Shown one piece after another: positions 41,118 to 49,897 of a DNA stretch of 64,000 nt. The translations under genes and the position numbers were made by a program. This stretch comes from Salipiger bermudensis. GTDB taxonomy: Bacteria; Pseudomonadota; Alphaproteobacteria; Rhodobacterales; Rhodobacteraceae. The first letter of the stretch is position 1; each line of letters opens with the position of its first letter. Below the pieces are notes generated by a model that worked only from the letters and a program-made list of their open reading frames with translations, did not search any database and was not told the origin of the DNA. The DNA lies in contig NZ_JAIUZY010000004.1 of assembly GCF_020171625.1 (NCBI RefSeq), forward strand, positions 527,089 through 591,088, read 5' to 3'.

Positions 41118-42917
41118 TCACGACAGGTGATGCACCTCCTGACGCCCGTAGACAGGCGTGTCGATGCCTTCCATCCGGGCCTTCAACTGAAGCGCCAGGT
41201 ACAGCGAGTAGTGGCGCGACTGGTGCAGGTTGCCGCCGTGGAACCAGAGGTTCTCCTGCTGGGTCGGCTTCCACATGTTGCGCTGCTCGCCCTCCCAGGG
41301 GCCGGGGTCCTTGGTGGTGTCCGAGCCGAGGCCCCAGACCTTGCCGACCTTGTCGGCCACCTCCGGGCTAATGAGATCGGCGGCCCAGCCGTTCATGCTG
41401 CCGTAGCCCGTCGCCATCACCACGAGATCGGCCTCGAGATGCGTCCCGTCGGCCAGCACCACGCCGGTCTCGTCGAAGCGCTCCACCTGCCCCTTCACCA
41501 GCTTCACCTCGCCATCGATGATAAGCTGGCTGGCGCCCACGTCGATGTAGTAGCCCGAGCCGCGGCGGAGATACTTCATGAACAGCCCCGAGCCGTCATC
41601 GCCCCAATCGAGATCGAACCCGGCCCGTTCGAGCCCGGCGTAGAACTCGGCGTCGCGCTCCTTCATCTGGTCGTAGAGCGGGATCTGGAACTCGTGCATG
41701 ATGCGGTAGGGCAGCGAGGCAAAGACCATGTCGGCCTTCTCAGTCGTCATGCCGCTGGCGACGGCGTCCTCGGAGTAGAGCGCGCCGAGGCCGATCTCCA
41801 TCAGGCTGTCGGACTTGACGATATGGGTGGAACTGCGCTGCACCATCGTCACATCGGCATCGGCCTCCCACAGCGCGGCGCAGATGTCGTGCGCCGAGTT
41901 GTTGGAGCCCACGACCACCACCTTCTTGCCGCTCCACGCGTCCGGACCGTCGTGCTGCGAGGAATGCTGGATGGTGCCCTTGAAGTCCTCCATGCCGGGG
42001 AACTTCGGCATGTTCGCCTTGCCCGACATGCCGGTGGCGAGCACCAGCTGGGTGGGGCGCAGCGTGACCTCCTCGCCGTCGCGGTTCACCTTGACCTCCC
42101 ACGTCCCGGACGCCTCGTCGAAGCTGGCCTTCTGCACCTCGGACCGGGTCCAGTAGTTGAGCTCCATGACCTTGGTGTACATCTCGAGCCAGTCGCCGAC
42201 CTTGTCCTTGGGTGTGAAGACCGGCCAGTTGTCGGGAAACTTGATATACGGCAGGTGGTCGTACCAGATCGGATCGTGCAGGCAGAGCGACTTGTACCGC
42301 GAGCGCCACTGGTCGCCGGGGCGGTCATGCTTGTCGAGCACGATGGTCGGCACGCCGAGCTGGCGCAGCCGCGCGCCAAGCGCGATGCCGCCCTGCCCGC
42401 CGCCGATGATCACGGTGTAGGGCTGCTCGGTGTAGCCCAGCTCCGCCGCTTCCGCCTCACGCTTTTCCGACCACGACTTGCGGTTCTTCGCGGCCTCGTG
42501 CTCGGCCCCCATCGGGCGGCGCTTGCCGCGGTTCTCCTCGAACCCCTTCAGCTCTTGCAGCGTGGTGAGCAACGTCCAAATGCGGCCGTCCTTCAGGCGC
42601 ATCAGTCCCCAGCCCCGCCCGGTCGCGGTCTCGAAGGTGATCCACGTCGTGATGACACCTCCCTCCTCGGCGGGAAGCTCCCCCTGCTGGATGGCAAAGC
42701 CGTGCGGCTTGGTGTGCTTGAGCTGAGCCGTAAGCATGTCCTGCACGCCGGCGGGCCCCTCCACTGTCTTCAGGTTCCAGGTAACGGCGACCAGGTCGCG
42801 CCAGTAGCTGTCGGTGGCAAAGAGCGCACTGGCCGCCTGCGCGTCGCCCTGCTCAAGGGCGGCGTTCAGGCTGTCGAGCATATCCTGCACCTCGGCGGTG
42901 ACGGTCGAGTCGAGCAT
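41118..42917 (-). CDS. Flavin-containing monooxygenase with N-terminal NTF2-like domain
   Basis: A 599-residue cytoplasmic enzyme. Residues 1-125 form a SnoaL/NTF2-like domain (LNAALEQGDAQAASALFATD, then W-x-R-D). The flavoprotein part starts with the FAD site VIIGGGQGGIALGARL at about 169-184; FKGTIQHSSQHDGPDAW resembles the FMO/Baeyer-Villiger fingerprint F-x-G-x3-H; the NADPH site is KKVVVVGSNNSAHDI near 342-356; VVMATGYGSMNGW is the C-terminal ATG motif. Such enzymes oxygenate ketones, aldehydes, N or S atoms. The upstream regulator and downstream alcohol dehydrogenase suggest a ketone or aldehyde degradation route. Confidence 0.85.
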   Translation of the reverse strand: MLDSTVTAEVQDMLDSLNAALEQGDAQAASALFATDSYWRDLVAVTWNLKTVEGPAGVQDMLTAQLKHTKPHGFAIQQGELPAEEGGVITTWITFETATGRGWGLMRLKDGRIWTLLTTLQELKGFEENRGKRRPMGAEHEAAKNRKSWSEKREAEAAELGYTEQPYTVIIGGGQGGIALGARLRQLGVPTIVLDKHDRPGDQWRSRYKSLCLHDPIWYDHLPYIKFPDNWPVFTPKDKVGDWLEMYTKVMELNYWTRSEVQKASFDEASGTWEVKVNRDGEEVTLRPTQLVLATGMSGKANMPKFPGMEDFKGTIQHSSQHDGPDAWSGKKVVVVGSNNSAHDICAALWEADADVTMVQRSSTHIVKSDSLMEIGLGALYSEDAVASGMTTEKADMVFASLPYRIMHEFQIPLYDQMKERDAEFYAGLERAGFDLDWGDDGSGLFMKYLRRGSGYYIDVGASQLIIDGEVKLVKGQVERFDETGVVLADGTHLEADLVVMATGYGSMNGWAADLISPEVADKVGKVWGLGSDTTKDPGPWEGEQRNMWKPTQQENLWFHGGNLHQSRHYSLYLALQLKARMEGIDTPVYGRQEVHHLS

Positions 42918-42990
42918 TGCATATCCTCCTCATAGGCAATGTGATGAGGAGAGTGTGGCGAGCCCGACCGCCCTCGGGCCACGTGAATCC

Positions 42991-43044
42991 GACAGTTTTG
43001 GCTGTCTGCGAGCTTGCAGCAGCGCAGCATGTTGCAAACGCAAC
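42991..43044. promoter_or_regulatory. Candidate operator sites upstream of the monooxygenase gene
   Basis: Two inverted repeats lie in the 140-bp gap between regulator and monooxygenase genes: GACAG-N6-CTGTC (42991-43006) and GTTGC-AAAC-GCAAC (43031-43044). Neither a -24 GG nor a -12 GC sigma-54 promoter with the right spacing was found. These are candidates for binding by the Fis-type HTH of the adjacent regulator. Confidence 0.4.
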
Positions 43045-43057
43045 GCCGCGCAACGCG

Positions 43058-44797
43058 TCACTTCGGCGCGCGCAACCCTTCCTTGCGGATCCGGCGCAGC
43101 ACCGTCGAGCGGTTGACCCCCAGCCGCCGAGCGGCGCGGGCCATGTTCCAGTTGCAGGCGTCGAGCACGGTCTCGAGGCTCGGCTCAGGGTCGCAGGCAC
43201 AGGGTGGCTCGGGCAAATCCGGCAGATCGATCACCGAGCCTTCGGCCAGGGCACAGGCCACGTCGAGCACATTGCCCAGCTCGCGCAGGTTGCCCGGCCA
43301 GTCGCGGGCCATCAGCTCCGCGCGGGCCGAGGGCGTGAGACGCATCTCGCCGCCCGACCGCCGCCGCAGCAGCCGCTCGATCAGCCAGCCAAGATCCTGC
43401 CGCTCGCGCAAGGGCGGCAGCTCGAAGACGGCCCCGGCGAGCCGGTGATAGAGCGCGGAGGGCAGGATGTCGTGCGACAGAAGCGCACTTGGCGCGAGGC
43501 CGCTGGTTGCGATCGCTCGCAGGTCGGGATGCGCATCCAGAAGGCCGGGCAGCGCAAGGGCGGCCGTCTCGGACAAATCCTCGATCCGCCGAAGCAGCAG
43601 CGTCGCCGGCCGGGGCTGCGCCTCGACCACCGAGGCCATCTCGTCGGCCGGCATCCCGGCGCAGTCCAGCGTGACGAACCCGCCCCGCCGCGAGGCCATG
43701 TGAACGGCGCGGGCGAGCTTTGTCTTGCCACTGCCGCTCTCGCCGCAGAGCAGCAGCGGAACCTCCGTAGGCGCAAGCCGCTCGACCCGCGACAGGAGGC
43801 GGTCCATGCCGGGATCGCTGCCCGCAAACCCGGTCAGGACGCCGGCGGAGCCGCGCGAGACCCGCGCCCCCGCTGGCCGACGCGGGGCCTGTGGCGCGAT
43901 CGCGTGACCGAAGACCGCACCGCCATCGCCAAGCGCCACGACACGCTCTTCGGTCGGGCGATCGCGCATCAGGTCCGGAAGATCGTCGACGCCGATCCCG
44001 AGCAGACCGTCGATCCGTTCTCCGATCAGCTGCCCCCCGCGCGCGAGCATCCGGGTGGCGGCATGGGTGGCCCCGATCACCCGGCCCGAGCCGTCAAGAG
44101 CGACCGCGCATTCCGGGTCCACATCGAGGAACTCCGGGCTGGAGGAGAACCTCAACACCCATTCGCGACGGCTCGCGGCCATCAGGTTGGCCATCTCGAC
44201 CCGCCGCGCCGCAGCCGTCACCAGAGACATGGCGAGGTTCTGGCTGCTTTTCGGCGAGGGCGAGCGCAGCAGCGAGATGTCGAGCACCGCGGCCAGTTGC
44301 CCGAGGCTGTCGTAGATCGGAGCGGAGGTACACGAAAGTGCGGTATGGGCATTGCCGAAATGATCGTCCTGATGGACCGTGACCGGCTCGCCGGTGACGA
44401 TGCAAGCGCCCACGCCGCAGGTCCCGGCAAGATCCTCGGACCAGTTCGAGCCGAGATAGAGCCCTGCCCCGCGCAGTTCGTCGGCAAACAGGCTGTCGCC
44501 GAAGAAGTCGACGCAGACCCCTTTCGCGTCCGCCAGCAGCAGCACGTAATTCTGCCCCGCCACCTGTCTAAACAGGGTCTGCAGGCTGGACCGCGCCGCC
44601 CCGATCATCCAGTCGGCCTGCTCACGATGGGTGCGGAATTCCGTGTCGGTCACGATATGGGCCGGCTCGTTGCGGGTGGGGTCCATACCATAGAGCTCGA
44701 CACACCGGCGCCAGGACGCGTCTACGTAACTGTCGCGTCCAGAGGCATGACCATTCAGGACCTGGGCAATTTCCTCTACGTGATACCGCTCGATCAT
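43058..44797 (-). CDS. AcoR-like Fis-family activator lacking the GAFTGA loop
   Basis: A 579-residue regulator from MIERYHVEEIAQVL, with GGGAGAGG upstream. It has an N-terminal GAF-type sensor region (ILLADAKG-like VLLLADAKGVCVDFFGD and AGTCGVGACIVTGEPV), a AAA+ domain with Walker A GESGSGKT near residue 350, and a C-terminal Fis HTH (NWNMARAARRLGVNRSTVLR). Between CAGMPADE and the next strand the family's ELFGH...GAFTGA segment is missing, and the Walker B position reads ATLLLRRIEDLS rather than TLFLDEI. It therefore probably does not open sigma-54 promoters. Confidence 0.82.
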   Translation of the reverse strand: MIERYHVEEIAQVLNGHASGRDSYVDASWRRCVELYGMDPTRNEPAHIVTDTEFRTHREQADWMIGAARSSLQTLFRQVAGQNYVLLLADAKGVCVDFFGDSLFADELRGAGLYLGSNWSEDLAGTCGVGACIVTGEPVTVHQDDHFGNAHTALSCTSAPIYDSLGQLAAVLDISLLRSPSPKSSQNLAMSLVTAAARRVEMANLMAASRREWVLRFSSSPEFLDVDPECAVALDGSGRVIGATHAATRMLARGGQLIGERIDGLLGIGVDDLPDLMRDRPTEERVVALGDGGAVFGHAIAPQAPRRPAGARVSRGSAGVLTGFAGSDPGMDRLLSRVERLAPTEVPLLLCGESGSGKTKLARAVHMASRRGGFVTLDCAGMPADEMASVVEAQPRPATLLLRRIEDLSETAALALPGLLDAHPDLRAIATSGLAPSALLSHDILPSALYHRLAGAVFELPPLRERQDLGWLIERLLRRRSGGEMRLTPSARAELMARDWPGNLRELGNVLDVACALAEGSVIDLPDLPEPPCACDPEPSLETVLDACNWNMARAARRLGVNRSTVLRRIRKEGLRAPK

Positions 44798-44981
44798 CAG
44801 ACCTCTCCCTGATCCGCATGGTACAGTCAAAAGCTGCTCTGCCAATGCAGGATTTTGGTATGAGGGGCCGGTCCTGTCGATCTGAAAGCGACGGTCTGCT
44901 CATGGGCGGGTGGATTGGGCTAAGGGCGGTGACCCGCTGTGCCTGACGTCACGCGGGAGCACTCCCTCTCAGGCCCACCCC

Positions 44982-45467
44982 TTATGCGTCAGGGTCGAAA
45001 TGCGGCTCGAGCCCAACGCCAAAGGCCGGGACGCCACCGGGCTGCTCGGCGGCGCGGCTTTCGAAGTCCTTGGCCACGTCCTCGACCCGGATCTCGGCGA
45101 ACTGCGCCAGCAGGTGCGCCTCCGCCTCGCGCAGCGATGCGTCGAGCCTGCTGTCCACCGCCTGTTCGACCAGACAGGCGGACGGATCCGCGGTGGGACC
45201 GATGTTGAACAGGGGCGGCGCGCCGACGGCCTCGTACACGTCCCGCAGCGTGACCTCGCTCAGCGGGCGGGCCAGTTTCCAGCCGCCGCCATGCCCCTTC
45301 TCCGACGTGACGATGCCCCTCTCGCGCAGCCCGCCCATCATCCGGCGCACCACCACCGGATTGGTCGAGATCATCTTCGAGATCTGCTCCGACGTCGCGA
45401 GCGTCACATGGCGGTCCATGTGGATGAGCACGTGAAGCATACGGGACAGGCGCAGGTCGCGGGGCAT
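44982..45467 (-). CDS. Rrf2 family transcriptional regulator
   Basis: A 161-residue protein starting MPRDLRLSRMLHVLIHM. The winged helix covers residues 1-65 (TSEQISKMISTNPVVVRRMM, GGLRERGIVTSEKGHGGGWKL). Unlike IscR or NsrR it has one cysteine (SACLVEQAV) and so no three-Cys cluster, resembling the YwnA/CymR-like branch. It is divergent from a thioredoxin-reductase-like gene with 129 bp between, suggesting it represses that gene and itself. Confidence 0.87.
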   Translation of the reverse strand: MPRDLRLSRMLHVLIHMDRHVTLATSEQISKMISTNPVVVRRMMGGLRERGIVTSEKGHGGGWKLARPLSEVTLRDVYEAVGAPPLFNIGPTADPSACLVEQAVDSRLDASLREAEAHLLAQFAEIRVEDVAKDFESRAAEQPGGVPAFGVGLEPHFDPDA

Positions 45468-45508
45468 TGGGGGGATCCTCTCTCAATGCCGGCTCTCTAG
45501 CACGCATC

Positions 45509-45573
45509 ACGCAACACTCCAAGTTCCGTGTCTTGCGCCCCCTTATCGAATCACGTAACTCGCCGTGTTGCGT
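45509..45573. promoter_or_regulatory. Inverted repeats in the Rrf2/flavoprotein promoter region
   Basis: ACGCAACAC at 45509-45517 recurs in inverted orientation as GTGTCTTGCG (about 45528) with one extra base and exactly as GTGTTGCGT at 45565-45573. The repeated CGCAACAC element is a good candidate for the Rrf2 binding site controlling both genes. Confidence 0.5.
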
Positions 45574-45596
45574 TAAGCCAAATGGAGGGTCCTCAC

Positions 45597-46514
45597 ATGG
45601 ATCACGACGTCATCATCATCGGCGGCAGCTTCGCCGGGCTTTCGGCCGCCATGCAGCTGGCACGCGCCCGGCGGAACGTGCTCGTGCTCGACACCGGAGC
45701 GCCGCGCAACCGTTACGCGGCCGCCTCGCACGGCTTTCCCGGCCAGGATGGCAAACGCCCCGCGCACATCAGGGGCGCGCTGCGTGTCGAGCTTGACGCC
45801 TATCCCACGGTGACATTCCTAGATGCCGAGGCGGTGCAGGCGTCCCGTCAGGGAGCCGGCTTCCACCTGTCGCTCGCAGCCGGAGATGCGCTCACAGCCA
45901 AGCGGCTGATCCTCGCCTACGGTGTGCGCGACACGCTGCCGGACCTGCCGGGTCTGTCCGAGCGCTGGGGCACGGGCGTGCTGCATTGCCCGTACTGCCA
46001 TGCCTATGAACTAAACCGGCAACCCGTGGGCGTTTTGGCGAGAAGCGAGATGGCGATGCATCAGGCGATGCTGCTGCCCGACTGGGGGCCGACGACGCTC
46101 TTCACGCAAGGCGCCTTCGCGCCAACCCCGGAGCAACGCCATACGCTGGCCGACCGGGGCGTCATGATCGAAGACACGCCGATAGCGTCCCTCTTTGGGC
46201 CTGCGCCGGCGCTCGAGGCGGTGCGGCTGGCCGATGGGCGCGAGATCCCCATCGCGGCGCTGTTCACCGCCCCGCAGACCACCCCGGCGAGCGACCTTGC
46301 CACCTCGCTCGGCTGCGAGTCGACGGACGGCCCGAGCGGCCCCTACCTCGCCGTCGACGCGATGCAGATGACGAACGTTCCGGGCGTGTTCGCGGCGGGC
46401 GATGTCGCCACCCCGGCGGCCAACGCGACGCTGGCCGCGGCGGCAGGCGTGATGGCCGGGGTCGCCGCGCACCGGTCGCTGATCTTCGATCCCGATCTGA
46501 CGGGTGCGGGCTGA
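45597..46514 (+). CDS. Thioredoxin reductase-like NAD(P)/FAD-dependent oxidoreductase
   Basis: A 305-residue flavoprotein; ATG 45597 has GGAGG nine bases upstream. The FAD site is IIIGGSFAGLSAAMQLARA at residues 6-24, the redox pair is CPYC at 131-134 (VLHCPYCHAYE), and the C-terminal NVPGVFAAGDVATPA motif is present. The NADPH GxGxxA motif is poorly conserved (VGVLARSEMAMHQA). Relatives of this short class act as disulfide or bacillithiol-like reductases or oxidise small dithiols. Probably regulated by the divergent Rrf2 protein. Confidence 0.85.
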   Translation: MDHDVIIIGGSFAGLSAAMQLARARRNVLVLDTGAPRNRYAAASHGFPGQDGKRPAHIRGALRVELDAYPTVTFLDAEAVQASRQGAGFHLSLAAGDALTAKRLILAYGVRDTLPDLPGLSERWGTGVLHCPYCHAYELNRQPVGVLARSEMAMHQAMLLPDWGPTTLFTQGAFAPTPEQRHTLADRGVMIEDTPIASLFGPAPALEAVRLADGREIPIAALFTAPQTTPASDLATSLGCESTDGPSGPYLAVDAMQMTNVPGVFAAGDVATPAANATLAAAAGVMAGVAAHRSLIFDPDLTGAG

Positions 46515-46870
46515 AGGCGAACACTAAGGCCGTCCGAGACCATCCGGAACGGCATCTGCGCCGAGGGCCCGCAGACCTCGTCTGGCAGCTTCGGGCTGAC
46601 GCGCTCACAGTTCCCGAGGTCCTGACGCGTCGGCGCGGCGCTGGGGCTTGGATGCGCCAAAAGCGACGATCCGTCTGGCGCGCTCGCCGGGAGCAGTTTC
46701 GCCGCTGCATCTCCAGCTTACCACCATCCGCTCACGGGCGGATGGTGGTGAGCTGGTCGTCACGCGCGCGCCGCTCCGTGATCGAGCCTCCGCTGGACAG
46801 CCGGAGCGCCGCCCGCCGCGCCACAGGCGGCTCGTGCCTTCCGCCCTCTCAAGCCCCCCCGGGCCTGAGG
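46515..46870. other. Convergent intergenic region with a long hairpin (46713-46756)
   Basis: No gene is recognised in these 356 bp between the flavoprotein (plus) and sulfatase (minus). The notable feature is a near-perfect inverted repeat: CCAGCTTACCACCATCCGC at 46713-46731 and GCGGATGGTGGTGAGCTGG at 46738-46756 pair over 19 positions with one mismatch around a six-base loop. It could serve as a bidirectional terminator, though no T-run follows on either side. Confidence 0.65.
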
Positions 46871-48307
46871 TCAGGTTTCCGGCGGCGGCGTTGCGGCGGG
46901 TGCGCCCATGTTCATGGCGACCTCTGCCCCGCCATAGCCCGCGATCAATGCGTCCTGATCGGCGAAGGCGAGCTCGTTCATCGCTGCCGGATCGCAAATC
47001 GCGTTCAGCGCGGCATAGAGGTCGGCCAGCGCCTCGGCACAGGCGGGATCCGCCGCGCGGTTGGTGATCTCCTCCGGGTCGGCCTCGAGGTCGAAAAGCT
47101 CCGGCGCGAACCCGTGGTAGTGGATCAGCTTCCACCGCCCCTTGCGCAGCATGTAGGCCCCCGAGACCGCGCCCACCGCGTGATACTCGGAAAAGATCAC
47201 GCGCTCCGGCTCCGGTTCGCGGCTGGCGATGTCGAACAGGCTCTCGCCGGGCCGGTCGCCTTCGAGGGTCGCTCCGAAATGGTCGATGATCGTCTGCGAG
47301 ACGTCGAGCAGGCTGACCGGCGTGGCGCAGGTGCTGCCACGATGCCCCTCGGGCACTGCAGGCCCGGCGACGATCATCGGCACGGCGACCGATTCCTCGT
47401 ACATGTTCGACTTGCCCCACAGCCCGCGCGCGCCGACGTTGTCGCCGTGATCCGAGGTGTAGATCACCATGGTGTCCTCGAGCTGGCCGTTGGCCTCCAA
47501 GGCCTCCATCAGCTTGCCGATGTTGTCGTCGAGAAAACTGCACAGCGCAAAGTAGCACCGCGCCGCCAGCAGCCGCTCGTCATGGCTCTCGAAGCCGTCG
47601 TCGCCGGTCAGCGCCTCGTTCTGCTTCTGCACCCACGGGTGGTTCTCGAAGCCGTCCAGCGTGTGCAGCTTGAAGGGCGGCAGGCTCTCGACCGGGTACA
47701 TGTCGAGATACTCTTGCGGCACGATCAGTGGAAAGTGCGGCGCGACCAGCCCGACATACAGACACCACGGGTCGTTGCCCGCGTCGGCCAGCCAGTCCGC
47801 GGTCCGAGAGACCACGGCCTGGTCGTAGCGGGTGTAATTGCTCTCGCCGGGGCCAATATAGGGCCCGAGCATCCGGCCCTCCTTGCGCACGCGCTCGTCC
47901 TCGCGCCGAAGCGAGCCCCAGACCATGCCGACCCCGCCCGCGACCTGCATCGGGATGTGTTCGACGTCGAAGCCCGCCGGGTCCTCGTCGCTGCGGTAAT
48001 GCAGCTTGCCGATGGACTCGACGCGGATGCCCTTGTCCTGCAGCGCATGGCCCCAGCCGCGCGGCTTGCCGGTATAGGGCATGGCGTTGTCCCACAGGCG
48101 GATGTCATGCACGTAGCGCCCGGAGGCAAAGGCCGCCCGCGCCGGCACGCAGATCGGCGACGGCGTGTAGGCATCGGTGAAGCGGATGCCCCGCGCCGCC
48201 AGCCTGTCGAGGTTGGGCGTCTTCGCGAGCGGATGCCCGGCGCAGGACAGCGCCCGCGCCTGGTGCTCGTCGGACATGATGACGAGAAGGTTCTTCGAGC
48301 GGGTCAT
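46871..48307 (-). CDS. Sulfatase, choline-sulfatase-like (alkaline phosphatase superfamily)
   Basis: A 478-residue cytoplasmic enzyme without signal peptide. The formylglycine motif C-x-P-x-R is at Cys53 (SPICVPARAAFASGR). Metal ligands are in LLVIMSDEHQ at the N-terminus and in YTSDHGDNVGARGLWGK. The residues around WDNAMPYTG and SIGKLHYR resemble BetC-type sulfatases. It hydrolyses an organic sulfate ester. The MarR gene overlaps its start by four bases, and a TTT importer diverges from both, so an imported sulfate ester is the likely substrate. Confidence 0.88.
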   Translation of the reverse strand: MTRSKNLLVIMSDEHQARALSCAGHPLAKTPNLDRLAARGIRFTDAYTPSPICVPARAAFASGRYVHDIRLWDNAMPYTGKPRGWGHALQDKGIRVESIGKLHYRSDEDPAGFDVEHIPMQVAGGVGMVWGSLRREDERVRKEGRMLGPYIGPGESNYTRYDQAVVSRTADWLADAGNDPWCLYVGLVAPHFPLIVPQEYLDMYPVESLPPFKLHTLDGFENHPWVQKQNEALTGDDGFESHDERLLAARCYFALCSFLDDNIGKLMEALEANGQLEDTMVIYTSDHGDNVGARGLWGKSNMYEESVAVPMIVAGPAVPEGHRGSTCATPVSLLDVSQTIIDHFGATLEGDRPGESLFDIASREPEPERVIFSEYHAVGAVSGAYMLRKGRWKLIHYHGFAPELFDLEADPEEITNRAADPACAEALADLYAALNAICDPAAMNELAFADQDALIAGYGGAEVAMNMGAPAATPPPET

Positions 48308-48798
48308 GTATCGGTTCCAGTTGGTATGTCGGTGGTCTCGGCCGCGATGCTGAGCTTTTGTAGGGCCGGTCGGATGAGCGCGCGTTCTTCCGGGGACAGG
48401 GCCTGCATGAGATACTCATTGCGTGCGCTCAGCACTGGCGTCAGGCGATCGAGCGCCGCGCGGCCTTCGCCGGTCAGCGCCAGCCGGAACTGCCGCCGGT
48501 CGACGGGATGGTCGAGCACCTCGACCAGACCGCGGGCCTGCAACTGGGTGACGGTCTTGGAAAACTGGCTTTTGTCGAACCCCAGAACCTTGCGGATCGC
48601 GGTCGAGCCATCGGCGGCGTCCATGCCGATCACCCGGATGATCCGCCATTGCGGCAGCGTCAGGTCGCCGTGTTGCGCGATCAGCGCGCGGGCCTGCGCC
48701 CCGAGCTTTATCTGCAACTGATGGATCATGAAACTCAGCGGAAACGCCGCTTCGATCCGGGCCACGGCCTCGGCATCGTCCTTTTCCTCACTTAGCAC
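48304..48798 (-). CDS. MarR family transcriptional regulator
   Basis: A 164-residue winged-helix protein. GTG 48798 is preferred because GGGAGGA stands six bases upstream; an ATG (48813) and a TTG (48822) further out have no ribosome site. The DNA-binding core is LPQWRIIRVIGMDAADGSTA, then GFDKSQFSKTVTQLQARGLV and the wing DHPVDRRQFRLALT. Its stop overlaps the sulfatase start (ATGA). A palindrome 48 bp upstream of the start is the likely operator. Confidence 0.88.
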   Translation of the reverse strand: MLSEEKDDAEAVARIEAAFPLSFMIHQLQIKLGAQARALIAQHGDLTLPQWRIIRVIGMDAADGSTAIRKVLGFDKSQFSKTVTQLQARGLVEVLDHPVDRRQFRLALTGEGRAALDRLTPVLSARNEYLMQALSPEERALIRPALQKLSIAAETTDIPTGTDT

Positions 48799-48845
48799 GT
48801 CGTGTCCTCCCATTGCGGCCAAGGCTTTGCCGGTTTGGCGGACTT

Positions 48846-48863
48846 GTCAACCTTATCGTTGAC
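48846..48863. promoter_or_regulatory. MarR operator-like palindrome between sulfatase unit and TTT operon
   Basis: GTCAAC-CTTATC-GTTGAC is a perfect 6-bp inverted repeat with six-base spacer, the size expected for a MarR dimer. It lies between the divergent MarR-sulfatase and tctCBA units, so one site could control both. Confidence 0.65.
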
Positions 48864-48909
48864 TTTTCCACCTTGCCGAGTCAGCGTCGAGGCATAAAGG
48901 GAGGACACC

Positions 48910-49875
48910 ATGACCCACTTCTTCAAGCCGCTCCTCGCGGCCGCGACCCTGTGCGCCACGGCCATCACGACCCCGACCGCCACGCTGGCAGACGAGTGGA
49001 CCCCGCCCGGGCCGATCACCATGTATGTGGGCTTTGCCGCCGGGGGCGGCGCGGACACGCAGGCCCGCCTGATCGCCCAGGGCCTCGAGGAGAAATTCGG
49101 CTGGACCGTCATCCCGCAGCAGGCACCGGGCAACTCCGGGCTGAACCTCGCGGCAGAACTGGCGAAGGCCCCGGCGGATGGCACCGCGATCGGCATGGTG
49201 GTGTCGGAGACCCTGTCCTATTCCTCGCAGGCCGCCGGTGACCCGGCCTTCGACTACGAGAATTTCACCTCGCTCGCCACCACGGCAGAGTTCCAGCTTG
49301 GGCTCGTGGCCATGGCGAACGGGAATTTCGACAGCTGGGACAAGGTGATGGGCGCGGCCGAGGCCGGCACGCCGATCCGCTTTGCCGCCGCCTCCGACCG
49401 TCACGCGGACATGGCATGGCATCTCGGCCAGCAGGTCGGCATCGACTTCAACATCGTCGAAGTGCGCGGCGGCAAGGGTGTCATGGACGGTCTGCGCGGC
49501 GGCGACGTGGACATCGGCTGGGTCGCGGGCGCGCAGTCCGGACCGGTGCAGCAGGGCGAGATGGTCAACATCGCGCGCGGCATCGAGTCCCCGCTGGCCA
49601 ACAGTCCCGATGCACCGATGATCACCGAGCTGGGCAGCGACTACCTGCTCGACGGCTACTTCATGTTCATCGCGCCGGGCGATCTCGATCCGGCCGCCCG
49701 CGAGGCGCTCGGCGAGGCGATCCGCGACGTGGCCGAGGACAGCGAAACCGACGCGAACGGCCTGCTGAGCAAGGCCTTCGGCGGGCCGGCGGTGCGCACC
49801 GGCGACGATCTCGACAGCTACATGACCAAGGCCAATGCCGAGGCGGCCGAGCTGATCAAGGCGGTCTCGGAATAA
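48910..49875 (+). CDS. TTT transporter periplasmic binding protein (second system)
   Basis: A 321-residue TctC/Bug-family protein. GGGAGGA precedes the ATG; the signal peptide is MTHFFKPLLAAATLCATAIT...TLA. The binding loops GPITMYVGFAAGGGADTQAR and PQQAPGNSGLNLAAELAKA are typical, with a Gly-rich rather than acidic first loop. Ligands of the family are carboxylates, but the neighbouring sulfatase suggests a sulfate ester or its carboxylate derivative. Directly followed by tctB and tctA. Confidence 0.87.
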   Translation: MTHFFKPLLAAATLCATAITTPTATLADEWTPPGPITMYVGFAAGGGADTQARLIAQGLEEKFGWTVIPQQAPGNSGLNLAAELAKAPADGTAIGMVVSETLSYSSQAAGDPAFDYENFTSLATTAEFQLGLVAMANGNFDSWDKVMGAAEAGTPIRFAAASDRHADMAWHLGQQVGIDFNIVEVRGGKGVMDGLRGGDVDIGWVAGAQSGPVQQGEMVNIARGIESPLANSPDAPMITELGSDYLLDGYFMFIAPGDLDPAAREALGEAIRDVAEDSETDANGLLSKAFGGPAVRTGDDLDSYMTKANAEAAELIKAVSE

Positions 49876-49897
49876 CCCCGCGCGCCGGAGCCTCGCC

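Noticed and set aside
42918..43057. Sigma-54 promoter upstream of the monooxygenase
   Set aside because: No TGGC-N8-TTGC arrangement with correct spacing was found on the minus strand; the nearest TGGCCC lacks a -12 element.
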